DNA of 64,000 nucleotides from Zygnema cylindricum (lineage: Eukaryota > Streptophyta > Zygnematophyceae > Zygnematales > Zygnemataceae), in assembly GCA_037447655.1 (NCBI GenBank), contig JBBHKE010002977.1:1-64000 (forward strand), written 5' to 3'. The stretch's first letter is position 1. Each line of letters opens with the position of its first letter. This document shows positions 21,695 to 31,323 of the stretch, one piece after another. Under the pieces are notes generated by a model that worked only from the letters and a program-made list of their open reading frames with translations, made no database searches and was not told the DNA's origin. Made by a program: the position numbers and the translations under genes.

Positions 21695-22374
21695 CCGAGC
21701 TTCGGTTAAAGGAGGGGCAGACCGGTGGTACCCCGAGAGGAAAGAAAAAGGCCCTTGTCACACAGGTACTTGAGGCTGAATCCAAGGACGAGGACGATGA
21801 GCTCCTTTTGGATGAGGAGTTGGAGACGAAAAACGAGGTCAAAATTCCACGAAGGCAGAAATGTGCTTACGGTGGATTGAAAGGTGAAGCAGGCTGGATT
21901 GTAGATTCAGGTGCCTCCATGCACATGTGTAAGGATAGACACCTGTTCACTAAGATAAGAAAGATTCCCACCGTAGAGATAGAGTACGGGGATGGGAGGA
22001 TAGTCACCACTACTCTTGTAGGATCGGTAGATCTAAAAGTGTTAGTAGAAGGAAAGACATCCATATTAACATTCTCCGATGTATTGTTTATTCCGGAGCT
22101 GAACAAAAACCTCATCTCTACATCCGTATTAGACGATAAGGGCTTTTTTACTAGCACTAGGGAAGTAGTCTTTACTGCTAGTTTTGAGAAGGATGTCTAT
22201 TTCATTGTTGAGAAAGGTAGCCATGGGATATTTAGGCTGGTTTTAAGTAATGAAAAGAAGAAACTTTATTATGCTGGTGTTCATGATATTATGATGTGGC
22301 ATAAGAGGCTTGGGCATGTGAATCTAGACAAGTTAAGAGAAATGAAAAAAAACGAGAGTGGTGGAAGGGATTAA
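21544..22374 (+). pseudogene. gag-pol: E4 zinc knuckle, protease and pre-integrase
   Basis: A 276-codon frame begins with the gag C-terminus and an intact CCHC knuckle (C-HF-C-KKLG-H-YMAE-C, residues 34-47). It continues with an acidic linker and IPRRQKCAYGG, then the protease site WIVDSGASMHM (Asp intact). The pre-integrase zinc His pair is in MMWHKRLGHVNLDKL. The frame is lost at a run of eight A near 22345, just before the Cys pair, so homopolymer slippage is the likely cause. Protease would process Gag-Pol in the particle. Confidence 0.9.
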
Positions 22375-23290
22375 GTTCAGTGAGAATGATGATATAAGTG
22401 ATTGTAGTGGATGTGCTCAAGGTAAAGCACACAGATTACCCTTTCCTAAGTCAGCCACCTATAAGGGAGAAAAAATTCTAGATCTAGTACACACAGATAT
22501 TTGGGGACCGGCTAAAGTGCCCTCACCGGGGGGGAAGAGATTTATGATGACTATAACTGATGATTGGTCTCGGTATTCCCGGGTATATTTTTTGAAAAAC
22601 AAGTCCGAAGCTGAGGATTGTTTTAGACAATATAAAGCATGGAGCGAAAAACTCCATGAAACTCCAATCAAGAGAGTAAGGAGTGACAATGGTGGAGAGT
22701 ATACTTCTAACCAGTTTGAGGATTTTCTGAGGGAAGATGGGGTTCAACACCAAAAGACAGTTCCAGAAAATCCGGAACAGAATGGGGTAGCTGAAAGGTT
22801 AAATAGAACACTAAGTGATAGTGGTAGAAGTATGTTGTCAGATAAAAAGATAGGGAAAAGGTTTTGGGCAGAAGCAATGAACTGTGCTAATTACCTCAAG
22901 AATAGAGTTCTTACTTCAGCTATAAGAGATCAAACACCTTATGAGAGATGGACATGCCGGAAACCAGACATATCTCACTTAAAGGTTTTCGGCAGTCAAG
23001 TGTTCAGTCTAGATACTGATCGGTCCAATTGGAAGCTAGATCCTAAAGGAAAACCTGGATACTTATTAGGATATGATGAAGATGTTAAAGGATATAGCGT
23101 TTATGATCTAAATAAGGAAGATATAATCTTAGTAAAGCATCTAGTAGTTATGGATGAACGAAAGTCTGTGGATCCCTTCAAATATACGAAGTCAGTAAAA
23201 ATCAGATTTGAGTCAGAAAATTCCGATGACTTTGAGCTTCCTAACTATCCAGGTTTTAGAGAAGATGACATTCTTGCAGGAACAAATTAG
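22358..23290 (+). pseudogene. pol: E4 integrase
   Basis: A 310-codon frame resumes after the A-run. It has the zinc Cys pair in CSGCAQGKAHR, the first catalytic Asp in LVHTDIWGPAKVPS, the second in RVRSDNGGEYTS and the Glu in EQNGVAERLNRTL, so D,D,E are all in one frame. The C-terminal region reads HLKVFGSQVFSLDTDRSNW and GYLLGYDEDVKGYSVYDL. It ends at TAG 23288-23290 in the linker before RT. The catalytic core looks intact. Only its connection to upstream and downstream frames is broken. Confidence 0.92.
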
Positions 23291-25105
23291 ACTGAAAAGG
23301 ACTCGGCTGTGGAAACTCCAGTGACAACTCTACTCGAAGCGAAAGACGTGGTGGAAATTGATTCGGAATCAAGGGATAGGGGAGAAGCCGAGTTTGTTCG
23401 AAAGAATCCACGAGAAGCATCTATTCCAGCCTCAGATTTTGAAGGGGGGAGGAGAAGTAGCAAAAGACTGCAAGAAAAACAGGTTATTAACAAGGTAACT
23501 AAACTATCTCATCAAGATGAACCTCAAACTTATGGAGAGGCGATGACTTGCCCAGAAAGAAACCGGTGGAAGACAACCATCAATGAGGAGATGGCTTCAA
23601 TCATGGCAGCCGATACTTGGGAGCTGGTGGACTGTCCACCTAACCGAAAACCAATCGGTTGTAAGTGGGTTTTCAAATTAAAACTGAACCCAGATAACAC
23701 AATCGAACGCTACAAGGCCAGATTAGTGGCAAAGGGATTTACACAAAAGGAAGGAATTGACTACGAGGAAACCTTTGCCCCGGTGGTCAGATTTCCCTCC
23801 GTCCGCATACTTCTCGGTTTAGCAGCGGCGGAAGACATGGAAGTGCATTAGATGGACATCAAGACAGCCTTTTTGCATGGAGAATTGGAAGAGGAGATCT
23901 TCATGCGACAACCCAAAGGTTTTGTGGAGGAAGGAGAGGAGAGTAAGGTATGCTGGCTGATTAAATCTCTTTATGGTTTGAAACAGGCACCTCGACAATA
24001 GAATAAGAAGCTTGATGAGTTTCTTACCGGTCTGGGATATATTCGGATTAGCTCAGATCACTCAATCTATGTTTTCGAAGATGAGGAAGGTTTGATATTT
24101 ATTGCAATTTATGTTGATGATTTGCTTGTATTAAGTAAATCAATGGAAAAAAAAAACAAACTGAAAACCGATCTTAAGGGGAGATTTGAAATGAAGGATA
24201 TGGGAGAAGCAAGATATATTTTGGGAATTCAAGTAGAGAGAGACCGAAAAAGGAAAATTATAAGATTGACTGAAAAGGAAGCAATAGGGAACATGCTTGA
24301 AAAATTTCAAATGGATAAAGCTAATAGTTGTACAACTCCAATAGAGTTGAAGAAGGGAAGTGAGGGGAGTGAGGAAGAAGGAGTCATAGTCTTAGACGAG
24401 GAATTATCTCCTGATGAACATAAGTTCATGCAGACTATTCCTTACAGGCAAGTAGTGGGAAGTCTAATCTATTTTATGAATTGTACCCGGCCGGATTTAG
24501 CTGCAGCTGTAGGAGTGCTGAGTAGAAGTCTAAATGCTCCCACTAAGAAGGATTGGGAGGCAGCTAAGAGAGTCCTTAGATATTTGGTAGGAACTAGAGA
24601 TCTATGGTTGCATTTGGGTGGGGAGAATACTGACATCACTACTTGGAGTGATGCCAGTTATGGTGATGCTCCGATGAGGAGATGTACTTCTGGATATGTA
24701 TTATATGTGGGTGATGGGGCTTGCTGTTGGAGTAGCAAACAGCAAAAGGTTATTGCTCAGTCCACCGTGGAGGCTGAGTATATGGCCTATTCCTCTGCTG
24801 TAAAAGAATTGATGTGGGTCAAGTCTTTGCTTGGTGAGCTTGGTCACCTTAAGAGTGGTGTGCAGAAAATATTTTGTGATAATCAGGTAGTAATCCCTAT
24901 TTCTGCCAATCCTAAACACCATTTTAAAGCCAAACACATGGACATCAGACTCAGCTTTGTTAGAGAGAAAGTAGAAAACAAAATAATCAGTTTAGAGTAC
25001 AGACCAGATAGTGAGATGGTAGTAGATATGATGACCAAACCTGTGCCTTCCCCTAAGCTAATTTTTTGCAGGGAGAAGTGTGGTCTGAAATTAAAGATTG
25101 ACTAG
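23291..25105 (+). pseudogene. pol: E4 reverse transcriptase and RNase H
   Basis: The first block (23309-23851) has the linker, WELVDCPPNRKPIGCKWVFK and EETFAPVVRFPSVRILLGLAA, ending at TAG (Gln in relatives) just before the first catalytic Asp in [12 protein letters not shown] second TAG near 23998 replaces Trp in APRQW. The second block (24092-25105, 337 codons) is open: YVDDLLVLSK active site, GRFEMKDMGEARYILGI, VVGSLIYFMNCTRPDLAAA, then RNase H with WSDASYGDA, TVEAEYMA and FCDNQVVIPIS, stop after LKLKID. Two nonsense codons therefore separate an otherwise well-kept enzyme. The purine tract follows within 15 bp. Confidence 0.92.
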
Positions 25106-25118
25106 AAAATAAGGGGAG

Positions 25119-26166
25119 TGTAGAAACTAATGGTTTTATTAGTATTTTCTAGGTCTGAAAAGAAATATAGAAGTCGAGGCAGTCTATCTCTAACTTCTCT
25201 CTCCAACTCTCAAACTTGTCGCAGTCACTGAGAAATTGGAGAGGAAGCTAGAGCCATGGCTACCTTGGCTATCCTGAGGTTTACGGGAATTTTATATTAG
25301 GGTTTATTTATTTTTTTAAAAGGTATGTGCCGGCGGCAGGATTTGATCCTAGTACCTACCGGCCAGCAGACAGGAAGTAGCCGGTAGCCTTAGCCGTTAA
25401 GTCTAGCCGTAGTGTTACGTACTATATAGTTTGATATTTATTTAAATGATTATACGTGCGATAAATCATTTAACTGGAATGAATTACAGGATACATAGAT
25501 CCAGTAATATATAATGTACGAATTACGGTACGGACAAAAATCAGTACCGCGCATTTGTTTTGAAGTGAAACAAATGCCGCGCATGTATTTATTACGGCTA
25601 CGATTAAATCCGAATTTAATCGGACGGCAGGGATTAGCGCCGAGATCGCGGAGGAAGATTTTGGCGGTTTGTGGCCATCGCCACATCGGATGACGCGTGG
25701 CGAAATTCCGTTGGATTGTAGAATCTCCGGAGATTATGGCACCGAATCCGGATTTGACATGTGTCGACATTTAGGCCATGTCGTACAATGTCCGTACTGA
25801 AAGTACACCGGCGGCTGTACTTTTGCGTACGGAACTCAATTCTGATTGGTTCCGTACATCAGTAGATAGAGTCTGTGAGAGAGATAGGACTTAGAAAAAT
25901 TAGAAGATAGGACCCCCTCTCCCAGAGAGCTTCTGTACAAAAGGTCAACTTTGACCCTCCATAACTTACTGCTCAGGGGAGCAAATTCAGAGATTCTTTT
26001 TGCTACCGACTCAAGGGAGTCTTGCCTTTACAAGGGTGCAGGTGGTCAGGGTTTTTGTCTGCCAGGGTGGCAGTTATTTTTGCTGGAACACAAAGGGGTT
26101 AGGATTATCCTAGAGGCTTCTTGGAAGCTGTCTACTCTGAGGACTTATGGAGGTCTCAGAGTTTCA
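25119..26166 (+). repeat. E4 3' LTR
   Basis: 1048 bp, nearly identical to the 5' LTR by eye (for example one base shorter near 25560). Its gag ATG at 26147 opens an 80-codon frame that runs out of the LTR into the minisatellite (26147-26389), a read-out chimera and not a gene. Confidence 0.92.
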
Positions 26167-26262
26167 TAGCGTAGAATTATGCCAGCAGGCGAGTGGCAGT
26201 GTAAAATTACGCCAGCGGGCGGGCGACAGCGTAGAATTATGCCACTTTACAAAGTTCTGTAA
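26167..26262 (+). repeat. Minisatellite, right side of E4
   Basis: Three to four degenerate units of the same GCGTAGAATTATGCCA type as 19313-19717. They continue the host array after the E4 insertion and then decay into unrepeated sequence. Confidence 0.8.
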
Positions 26263-27099
26263 CGCGACGGGAAGCAACGCTACATCGTGCCCGCGGTACA
26301 ACTGTGTGACCGAGAAAAATCGAGACAGACACAGCGCCTATATATGGGTTTCTCTGGAGGCGAACGTAGTTCTCTTATTTATATACTGATGGGATCCTCA
26401 ACTTACGTGGAACCATTCAAAAAGAAACACGTAGATAAAAACATATTTACAAACATACATAATCATTATTGTCCGTACAATGACAAAGACCTCTCGATGT
26501 AACCTCAACCGTATCCATTAGGTCGTACGAGCAAAGCACCTTTCTCCTACGTGCGTGCGTGCATACGTGTATTGCGATAGGTACCATGTAAGTTCTCATT
26601 TAGACGCTTAGATTAGTGAAAGATTTTACATGCACAAAAATTTAACATCGTATTTATATGGACGGACAAAATTTAAGATTTGGAAAAACGATTTAAATTT
26701 TAAAAATTCTACGTGCAAAGTTGCAAACTTTATTATTGTTTAAATTGCGTTATTATATTTTAAACGCAAAGTCCCTTCCGCGAAGGTCAATTGATGGCAA
26801 AAAAAGCGTCAAAGGAGAGGCAAAGATTTTCACGCTGGTTTCGGTGGGTTTGAATCCACCCTCGTCGAAAGCACGTGGCGTTTGCTAATTGTTATGTTGT
26901 CATCGCTCGTCCGCCATGGATCATATATTTTCTTTCCAAGTATAGCAATCGTTCACGTCCACTGAGTGGCTCGTGTCCTCTTTGAGAATAGTTGAAGACA
27001 GACATTGGATATAATGAGCGTTTGCTTTGAAAACATAAAGTCAGACGATCGAAATTATCGCCGAAATGTTTAGAGAATCTTACCTAATCTTTGGGAGTC
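26263..27099. other. AT-rich spacer with no recognised gene
   Basis: Nothing coding is seen. A T-arm-like hairpin near 26844-26876 (GGTGG, loop GTTTGAAT, CCACC, inside a TTTCG/CGAAA outer pairing) contains GGTTTGAATCC, close to Pol III box B. No D-arm or acceptor stem could be found, so it is not called as a tRNA gene. Confidence 0.5.
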
Positions 27100-27931
27100 T
27101 TTACAACAAGAACACACATATCGAGTTTTAGGCCTTTCTATCTCACCTCCTCGTCGTCGCGCTCCATTGCCAAGTTCTACAACGAGACTACACCGAGTTG
27201 TCCTCCTTGGTCGTTCGGGTGAATTTTCTCGGGCTGCGCGAGCTCTTCGGCCTTTCACACCCTCTCCATCTTCAAAGGCAATTGTTGACGCTTTGCGTTT
27301 GTTACATCCTCTTACACCTGGCGACATTCACTCATTTGTTGATGGGCATGAGCCTATTGAATCATTTGATTTGGATCGTGAAGCCTTTACCAAGGCCCTT
27401 ATCAAGTCCCCGCACCTTTCCGCGAGAGGTCCCTCTGGGATGGTTTATGAATTATTTCGTGATATCTTTCCTCTTGAGACCCCATCCCAAGGATACGACC
27501 TCCTCTTTAAGGTAGCCTCAGAGATGGCTCGTGGTCACATTCCCCATAGTGTAGTCTCGCTTCTTTTTGCTGCTCGACTTGTAGCTGTTCTAAGCCTACA
27601 ATTGGTGACGTTTTGTACCGCTTGGTGGCTCGTGCTATTTGCATCCAACTCCAGGGAGCGTTTCACGACCATTTTTCACCGCATCAATTTGGTGTTGCTA
27701 CAAAAGGGGGTTCCAAGGCGGTTATCTTTAGTTTGCGAACTGTTTTGGATCTACATCCGGACTTGGTGGTCCTTCAGGTGGATGTGGCTAATGCCTTCAA
27801 TACAGTTGATCGTAATGCTATTTTTCGAGAACTACGACATGCACCTTCACCTATCAATTATATGTTCCCTTTTGTTCGATCCTTTTATGCTTAGCCTAGC
27901 CCTCTACTCTTTCCTCTTGGGGGTCTTTTGG
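27100..27931 (+). pseudogene. LINE-type reverse transcriptase fragment
   Basis: Two overlapping plus-strand frames belong to one non-LTR reverse transcriptase. The first (about 27146-27600) has RRRAPLPSSTTRLHR, GEFSRAARALRPF, ALRLLHPLTPGDI, then GPSGMVYELFRDIF and a helical region. The second (27613-27894) has YRLVARAICIQLQGAFHDHF, HQFGVATKGGSKAV and VLQVDVANAFNTVDR, the RT motif A region with its catalytic Asp. A frameshift separates them, and motif C (the YxDD box) is missing because an E2-family LTR starts at 27932. I recall very similar sequences as abundant in moss and liverwort genomes. The endonuclease part is not visible. Confidence 0.75.
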
Positions 27932-28117
27932 TGTAATTCTGTGACCTCCATTGGTACACAGAATGTCCAGCTTATGTGAAGCCTCTAAGATAGTATATAC
28001 ACTTTAAAATTTGATAATGAATAAGTACCACACTGGGACGCAAAAACTCTAACTGAATACACCTCTATGAAGCTTGGACTCCCTTGAGTCCGCTGCAAAA
28101 AAAATCACTGATATTGC

Positions 28118-29419
28118 TGAAATTCTATGGGCTCCATTGCCACACAGAATTCGCAGGTCCAAAGGAAGCTAATCTAGATAGTGCCGACTCCAAGTTAATA
28201 TAAACCCAAATGATTGACCCCTTGACAATCATAACCCCATTACAGCTTCACCCCTGTGAAATAAGACTTTCTGTGTGCTCAGTTTCACTACAGAATGCAA
28301 AGTTAGAATAGTAGTTTAGGATAACATTCCCCACTTTGACTTTCCCTTAGAAATGCAGCCACCCAGGCAGGCAAATAATATAACCGACTACACCCCTGTG
28401 TAGCTTGGACTCCCCTGAGTCCGCAGCAACAAGAATCACTGAATTTGGTCAACTGAATTGATGGTTATGGCTGGCCAAAGTTTGCCATTTATACAAGGTG
28501 CTCTCTGGGAGAGGCAGCTACCTACCAGAAATATTCTAAGTCCTAAACCCCTCTCTAAACTCTCTAGTACTGAGGTACGGACCAATCACATTACTGTATA
28601 GTACAAAAAGGTACAAATGCCGGTGTACCTTTTGTACGAACATCGTACGACATGGCTAATAAGTCAACAAATGTCCTATCCGGATTCGCTCTTGTATTCT
28701 CCGGAATTCCTGCCTTCAAATCTTATCTCTCCACGTGGCGCCAGGTCATGCCGCGTCAGAAAACGGTAGCGTACAAGAAAGTACAAGTGCCGGAGTACTT
28801 TCTGTACGTACATTGTACGATGTCGCCATAGTGCGACATTTGTCACTCCCGGATTTGTTTTCCGCCGTTCCGGAAATTCCGTAATCCCGTACGATGTTGC
28901 CACGTGTCATCCGGAGTGGCGGCGTCTGCAAACTGCCAAATTTTCCTTTCCGCGATGTCGGCGCTTACCACGGCCGTCCGATTGATATAGGTATTAAATG
29001 CGAACCGTCGAAACAAATGTCCGTACTATTTGTTTCGTCCGGTACTAATAGTACAAACTGTTTCTATGTCCTATAGACCGTAATCTAGTTAAATGGGAAA
29101 ACCTATGTTTATTTGTTTAAATACATATCAAACCCTATGTCACTTAGCACAAGTCCTAGACTAAACGGTCAAGGCTAACGGCTACTGTGACGGACGGCAG
29201 GTTCCAGGATCAAATCCTGGGTCCGTCACACCTTTTGGTAAATCTACTCAGATTCTACTACTTGTCTCTCTAGACAGCTTTGGCAGCCATGGCTCTGGCT
29301 TCCTCTTCAGCCTCCAGTGACTACAACAAGTGTGGGGGCTTGGAGAAGAAGTTAGAGGCAGACTGCCTCTGCTATTTTCCTATCCTAACATAGACCTAGA
29401 AAATACTCAAATATCAACA
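28118..29419 (-). repeat. E5 3' LTR
   Basis: 1302 bp. On the plus strand TGAAATTC...ATCAACA, then the purine-tract complement CTCCCCTTATTTTC at 29420. The last codons of the E5 ORF extend 13 bp into it. It has a TATA box on the minus strand at 28487-28493 and tRNA-like hairpin 29186-29230. Confidence 0.95.
29186..29230 (+). other. tRNA-like hairpin in E5 LTR (two copies)
   Basis: TGTGACGGAC (29186-29195) pairs with GTCCGTCACA (29221-29230). Inside, CCAGG-ATCAAAT-CCTGG (29204-29220) forms a 5-bp stem with a 7-nt loop like a tRNA T-arm. A D-arm-like AACGGTCAAGGCTAACGGC lies just upstream (29164-29182). The other LTR holds the same at 32366-32410. It is antisense to E5. Confidence 0.6.
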
Positions 29420-31323
29420 CTCCCCTTATTTTCTAGTCCATTTTCTTTTCGACTCCCACACAACCAAAAAGACAAGCAAACAAACACACCCTTTTTCTTT
29501 TTCCTTTTCCTTCTCTTTTCATAAAACTTTAAGAAAATATTCTCGTATTTAAAATAGAGCATTTGATAAACCGGAATAATAATTACACCACACATTTTAT
29601 TTAGCATCCCACTTTTCATAAAGCCAAGCCAAGATTTTATCCACCTCCACTCTTTTCCATCCACACTAAATCCAACTTCCATCTTGCAATTCAAACAGCC
29701 AGCCCCATCTCCAATCTGCAATACACACCCAGATGCTAACCCTTTTGCAGGCGCACCTTTATAAATGCCATCACTCCCTTTAGTGATGTCAAACCCATTA
29801 CCCCCAAAAATTAAACTTTCCTCACTCTCTCCCATGGATTTCTTCCCACTCTCACTTTCTAAATATATTCCCAAAAAATATTTCTCCTCCCTTAAACCTT
29901 TCATTAAATATTCCTCTTCTCCCCTATCCTTTAAAACCCTTTCAAGTTTCACTTCTCCCCTTTCCTCGGAATCCGTAGAAGTCTCCCTTTCCAACCAATT
30001 CTCTTTTTCCAAAATATCTATAAAATTATCCTCATTATTTTTATTTTTCCCTTTTTCATTAATTGATCCTAGATCCGACTTACTCATTTGTAAGTCATAA
30101 TTTCTACACTCCTCGACATCCTCAAGTACCTCCCCTCTCTTTACTTCCCTTATACCTCCAAAAGCACACTGTTGCCTTCGTGGAATTTCTGTGTACTTTT
30201 CTCTCTTTTCCATTCTACCAATATGAAGAAGCTCCAAGATTTCTTCATCCTCTTTCTCCTCTTTCTCCTCTTCCTCCTCATTCACATACCAGCTTCTAAG
30301 TTCTTCCAAACAAGGACACTCCTCCATATAGTGACCCGGTTTCCTACAAGCAAAGCAAACCCCTTTTTTCAAAGCTCGTCTTTCTTTTCTTCTCCCTCGC
30401 TTTCCACCAAAGTTCCGATAAGGTTTACCTTTGTCTTTCTTCCTCTCATCACGCTTCCGCTCGTCATCGCCGTTCCTCACATCACGCTTCCGCCAGTCAC
30501 CACCAGCTGTAAATGCAGTCACCCTTTCACTTCCCCTACGGAGCTCCAAAGTGCTTTCCCTCACAAGTATTATCCCCATGGTAACGCTCCAAGTCCAAGA
30601 GGAGCCATCCATTTCCTGCATACGGTAAATGATGTCTTCGTACTCATCCGGGAGTTTCATTATTAGTGTATTAATCTTTCTCTCCTCAGATTCTACATAT
30701 CCCGCACTAGCAAGCTCAACATATAACGCAGCAATATCATTGAAAAACTCTATCATATTGCCGCCTTTATAAACATAGGCCTCTATTTCTTGTTTCACTA
30801 ATTGTTGCCTCTGTATAGTCTCACTCTTATAAATCTGAATTAGTGTTTCCCAGATTTCCGAAGACTTAGTTAGACTTAAAAGAGTGATAGCTATGGACTT
30901 AGACACATATCTAAGTATGAGATGTTTTGCTATAGTGTTTTTATATTCCCATATTTTTCTGTCATTTTCTTCAGTTTTAATCCCTACAAGTGGTACCATA
31001 GTTGAGAGCATAGCTCTCCTCACCATACGTGTCCCTTTTTCCTTCTCCCCTATTTCCCCATCCACGACAAGGTTTTTCCCTTCACCTTCCCTTGCATCTG
31101 AATTCTGGTTAGTTTTCTGGGCAGCCCCAGATGATTCTCCATAGTTAGATCCTCCAAAGTCCGGTGGCGGACACCTCACTTGTCCCGAAACAATTCCCCA
31201 TAAGTGCTTCTCGAAAAGCAATCCCTCCATCGTAAACTCCCAATAAGTGAAGTCTGTTCCATCGAACATAGGCACCCTAGATGGTGGGCCCATAACCTGA
31301 AATTCTATGGGCTCCATTGCCAC
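29407..31323 (-). CDS. gag: E5 Gag-type protein with RNase H remnant, 638 aa
   Basis: An unbroken ORF starts at an ATG 26 bp inside the 5' LTR and ends 13 bp inside the 3' LTR. Residues 1-20 span LTR and primer site (QVMGPPSRVP). Capsid-like gag runs about 20-260 (EIWETLIQIYKSETIQRQQL, IMKLPDEYEDIIYRMQEMDG). An Arg/Asp-rich repeat lies at 275-300 and a CCHC knuckle at 323-336 (C-FA-C-RKPG-H-YMEE-C). A very charged linker (340-505) keeps IPRRQQCAFGG, which precedes the protease active site in E4, but lacks DSGA. Residues about 508-600 resemble RNase H (ASGCVLQIGDGAGC) without the conserved Glu and Asp motifs. A basic tail, RRKRKKKK, follows. It probably forms particles that package its own RNA. 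Openness over 638 codons suggests recent function. Confidence 0.88.
   Translation of the reverse strand: MAMEPIEFQVMGPPSRVPMFDGTDFTYWEFTMEGLLFEKHLWGIVSGQVRCPPPDFGGSNYGESSGAAQKTNQNSDAREGEGKNLVVDGEIGEKEKGTRMVRRAMLSTMVPLVGIKTEENDRKIWEYKNTIAKHLILRYVSKSIAITLLSLTKSSEIWETLIQIYKSETIQRQQLVKQEIEAYVYKGGNMIEFFNDIAALYVELASAGYVESEERKINTLIMKLPDEYEDIIYRMQEMDGSSWTWSVTMGIILVRESTLELRRGSERVTAFTAGGDWRKRDVRNGDDERKRDERKKDKGKPYRNFGGKRGRRKERRALKKGVCFACRKPGHYMEECPCLEELRSWYVNEEEEEKEEKEDEEILELLHIGRMEKREKYTEIPRRQQCAFGGIREVKRGEVLEDVEECRNYDLQMSKSDLGSINEKGKNKNNEDNFIDILEKENWLERETSTDSEERGEVKLERVLKDRGEEEYLMKGLREEKYFLGIYLESESGKKSMGESEESLIFGGNGFDITKGSDGIYKGAPAKGLASGCVLQIGDGAGCLNCKMEVGFSVDGKEWRWIKSWLGFMKSGMLNKMCGVIIIPVYQMLYFKYENIFLKFYEKRRKRKKKKGVFVCLSFWLCGSRKENGLENKGSVDI
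31282..31297 (-). other. E5 primer-binding site, half initiator tRNA-Met
   Basis: On the minus strand GGTTATGGGCCCACCA, identical to E1: 16 nt complementary to the anticodon arm of plant-type initiator tRNA-Met. It is directly adjacent to the LTR and inside the gag frame. Confidence 0.82.

Larger units (their letters stand above)
19718..26166 (+). mobile_element. E4: full-length copia in a minisatellite
   Basis: LTRs 19718-20766 (1049 bp) and 25119-26166 (1048 bp) are highly similar by eye. Internal order is primer site, gag, CCHC, protease, integrase, RT, RNase H, purine tract (AAAATAAGGGGAG). The flanking 5-mers, ATGGC (19713-19717) and TAGCG (26167-26171), do not match, so no target duplication is visible although both sides are the same minisatellite. 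The coding sequence is the best-preserved full gag-pol in the window but still has several stops and frameshifts. It is the closest full-length relative of E5 and E1 and so a candidate type of donor for their enzymes. Confidence 0.93.

Noticed and set aside
26147-26389. 80-codon frame MEVSEFHSVEL...
   Set aside because: It starts at the gag ATG of the E4 3' LTR and reads through minisatellite. It is a read-out chimera, not a gene.
26844-26876. tRNA gene suggested by GGTTTGAATCC
   Set aside because: Only a T-arm-like hairpin is present. No D-arm, anticodon arm or matching acceptor stem was found.
30063-30666. Plus-strand frames opposite E5 gag rich in Ser, Phe and Leu
   Set aside because: Shadows of the Lys/Glu-rich minus-strand coding sequence.
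29407-31323. Envelope-like gene in E5
   Set aside because: No signal peptide or transmembrane segment. The sequence aligns with gag and an RNase H remnant.
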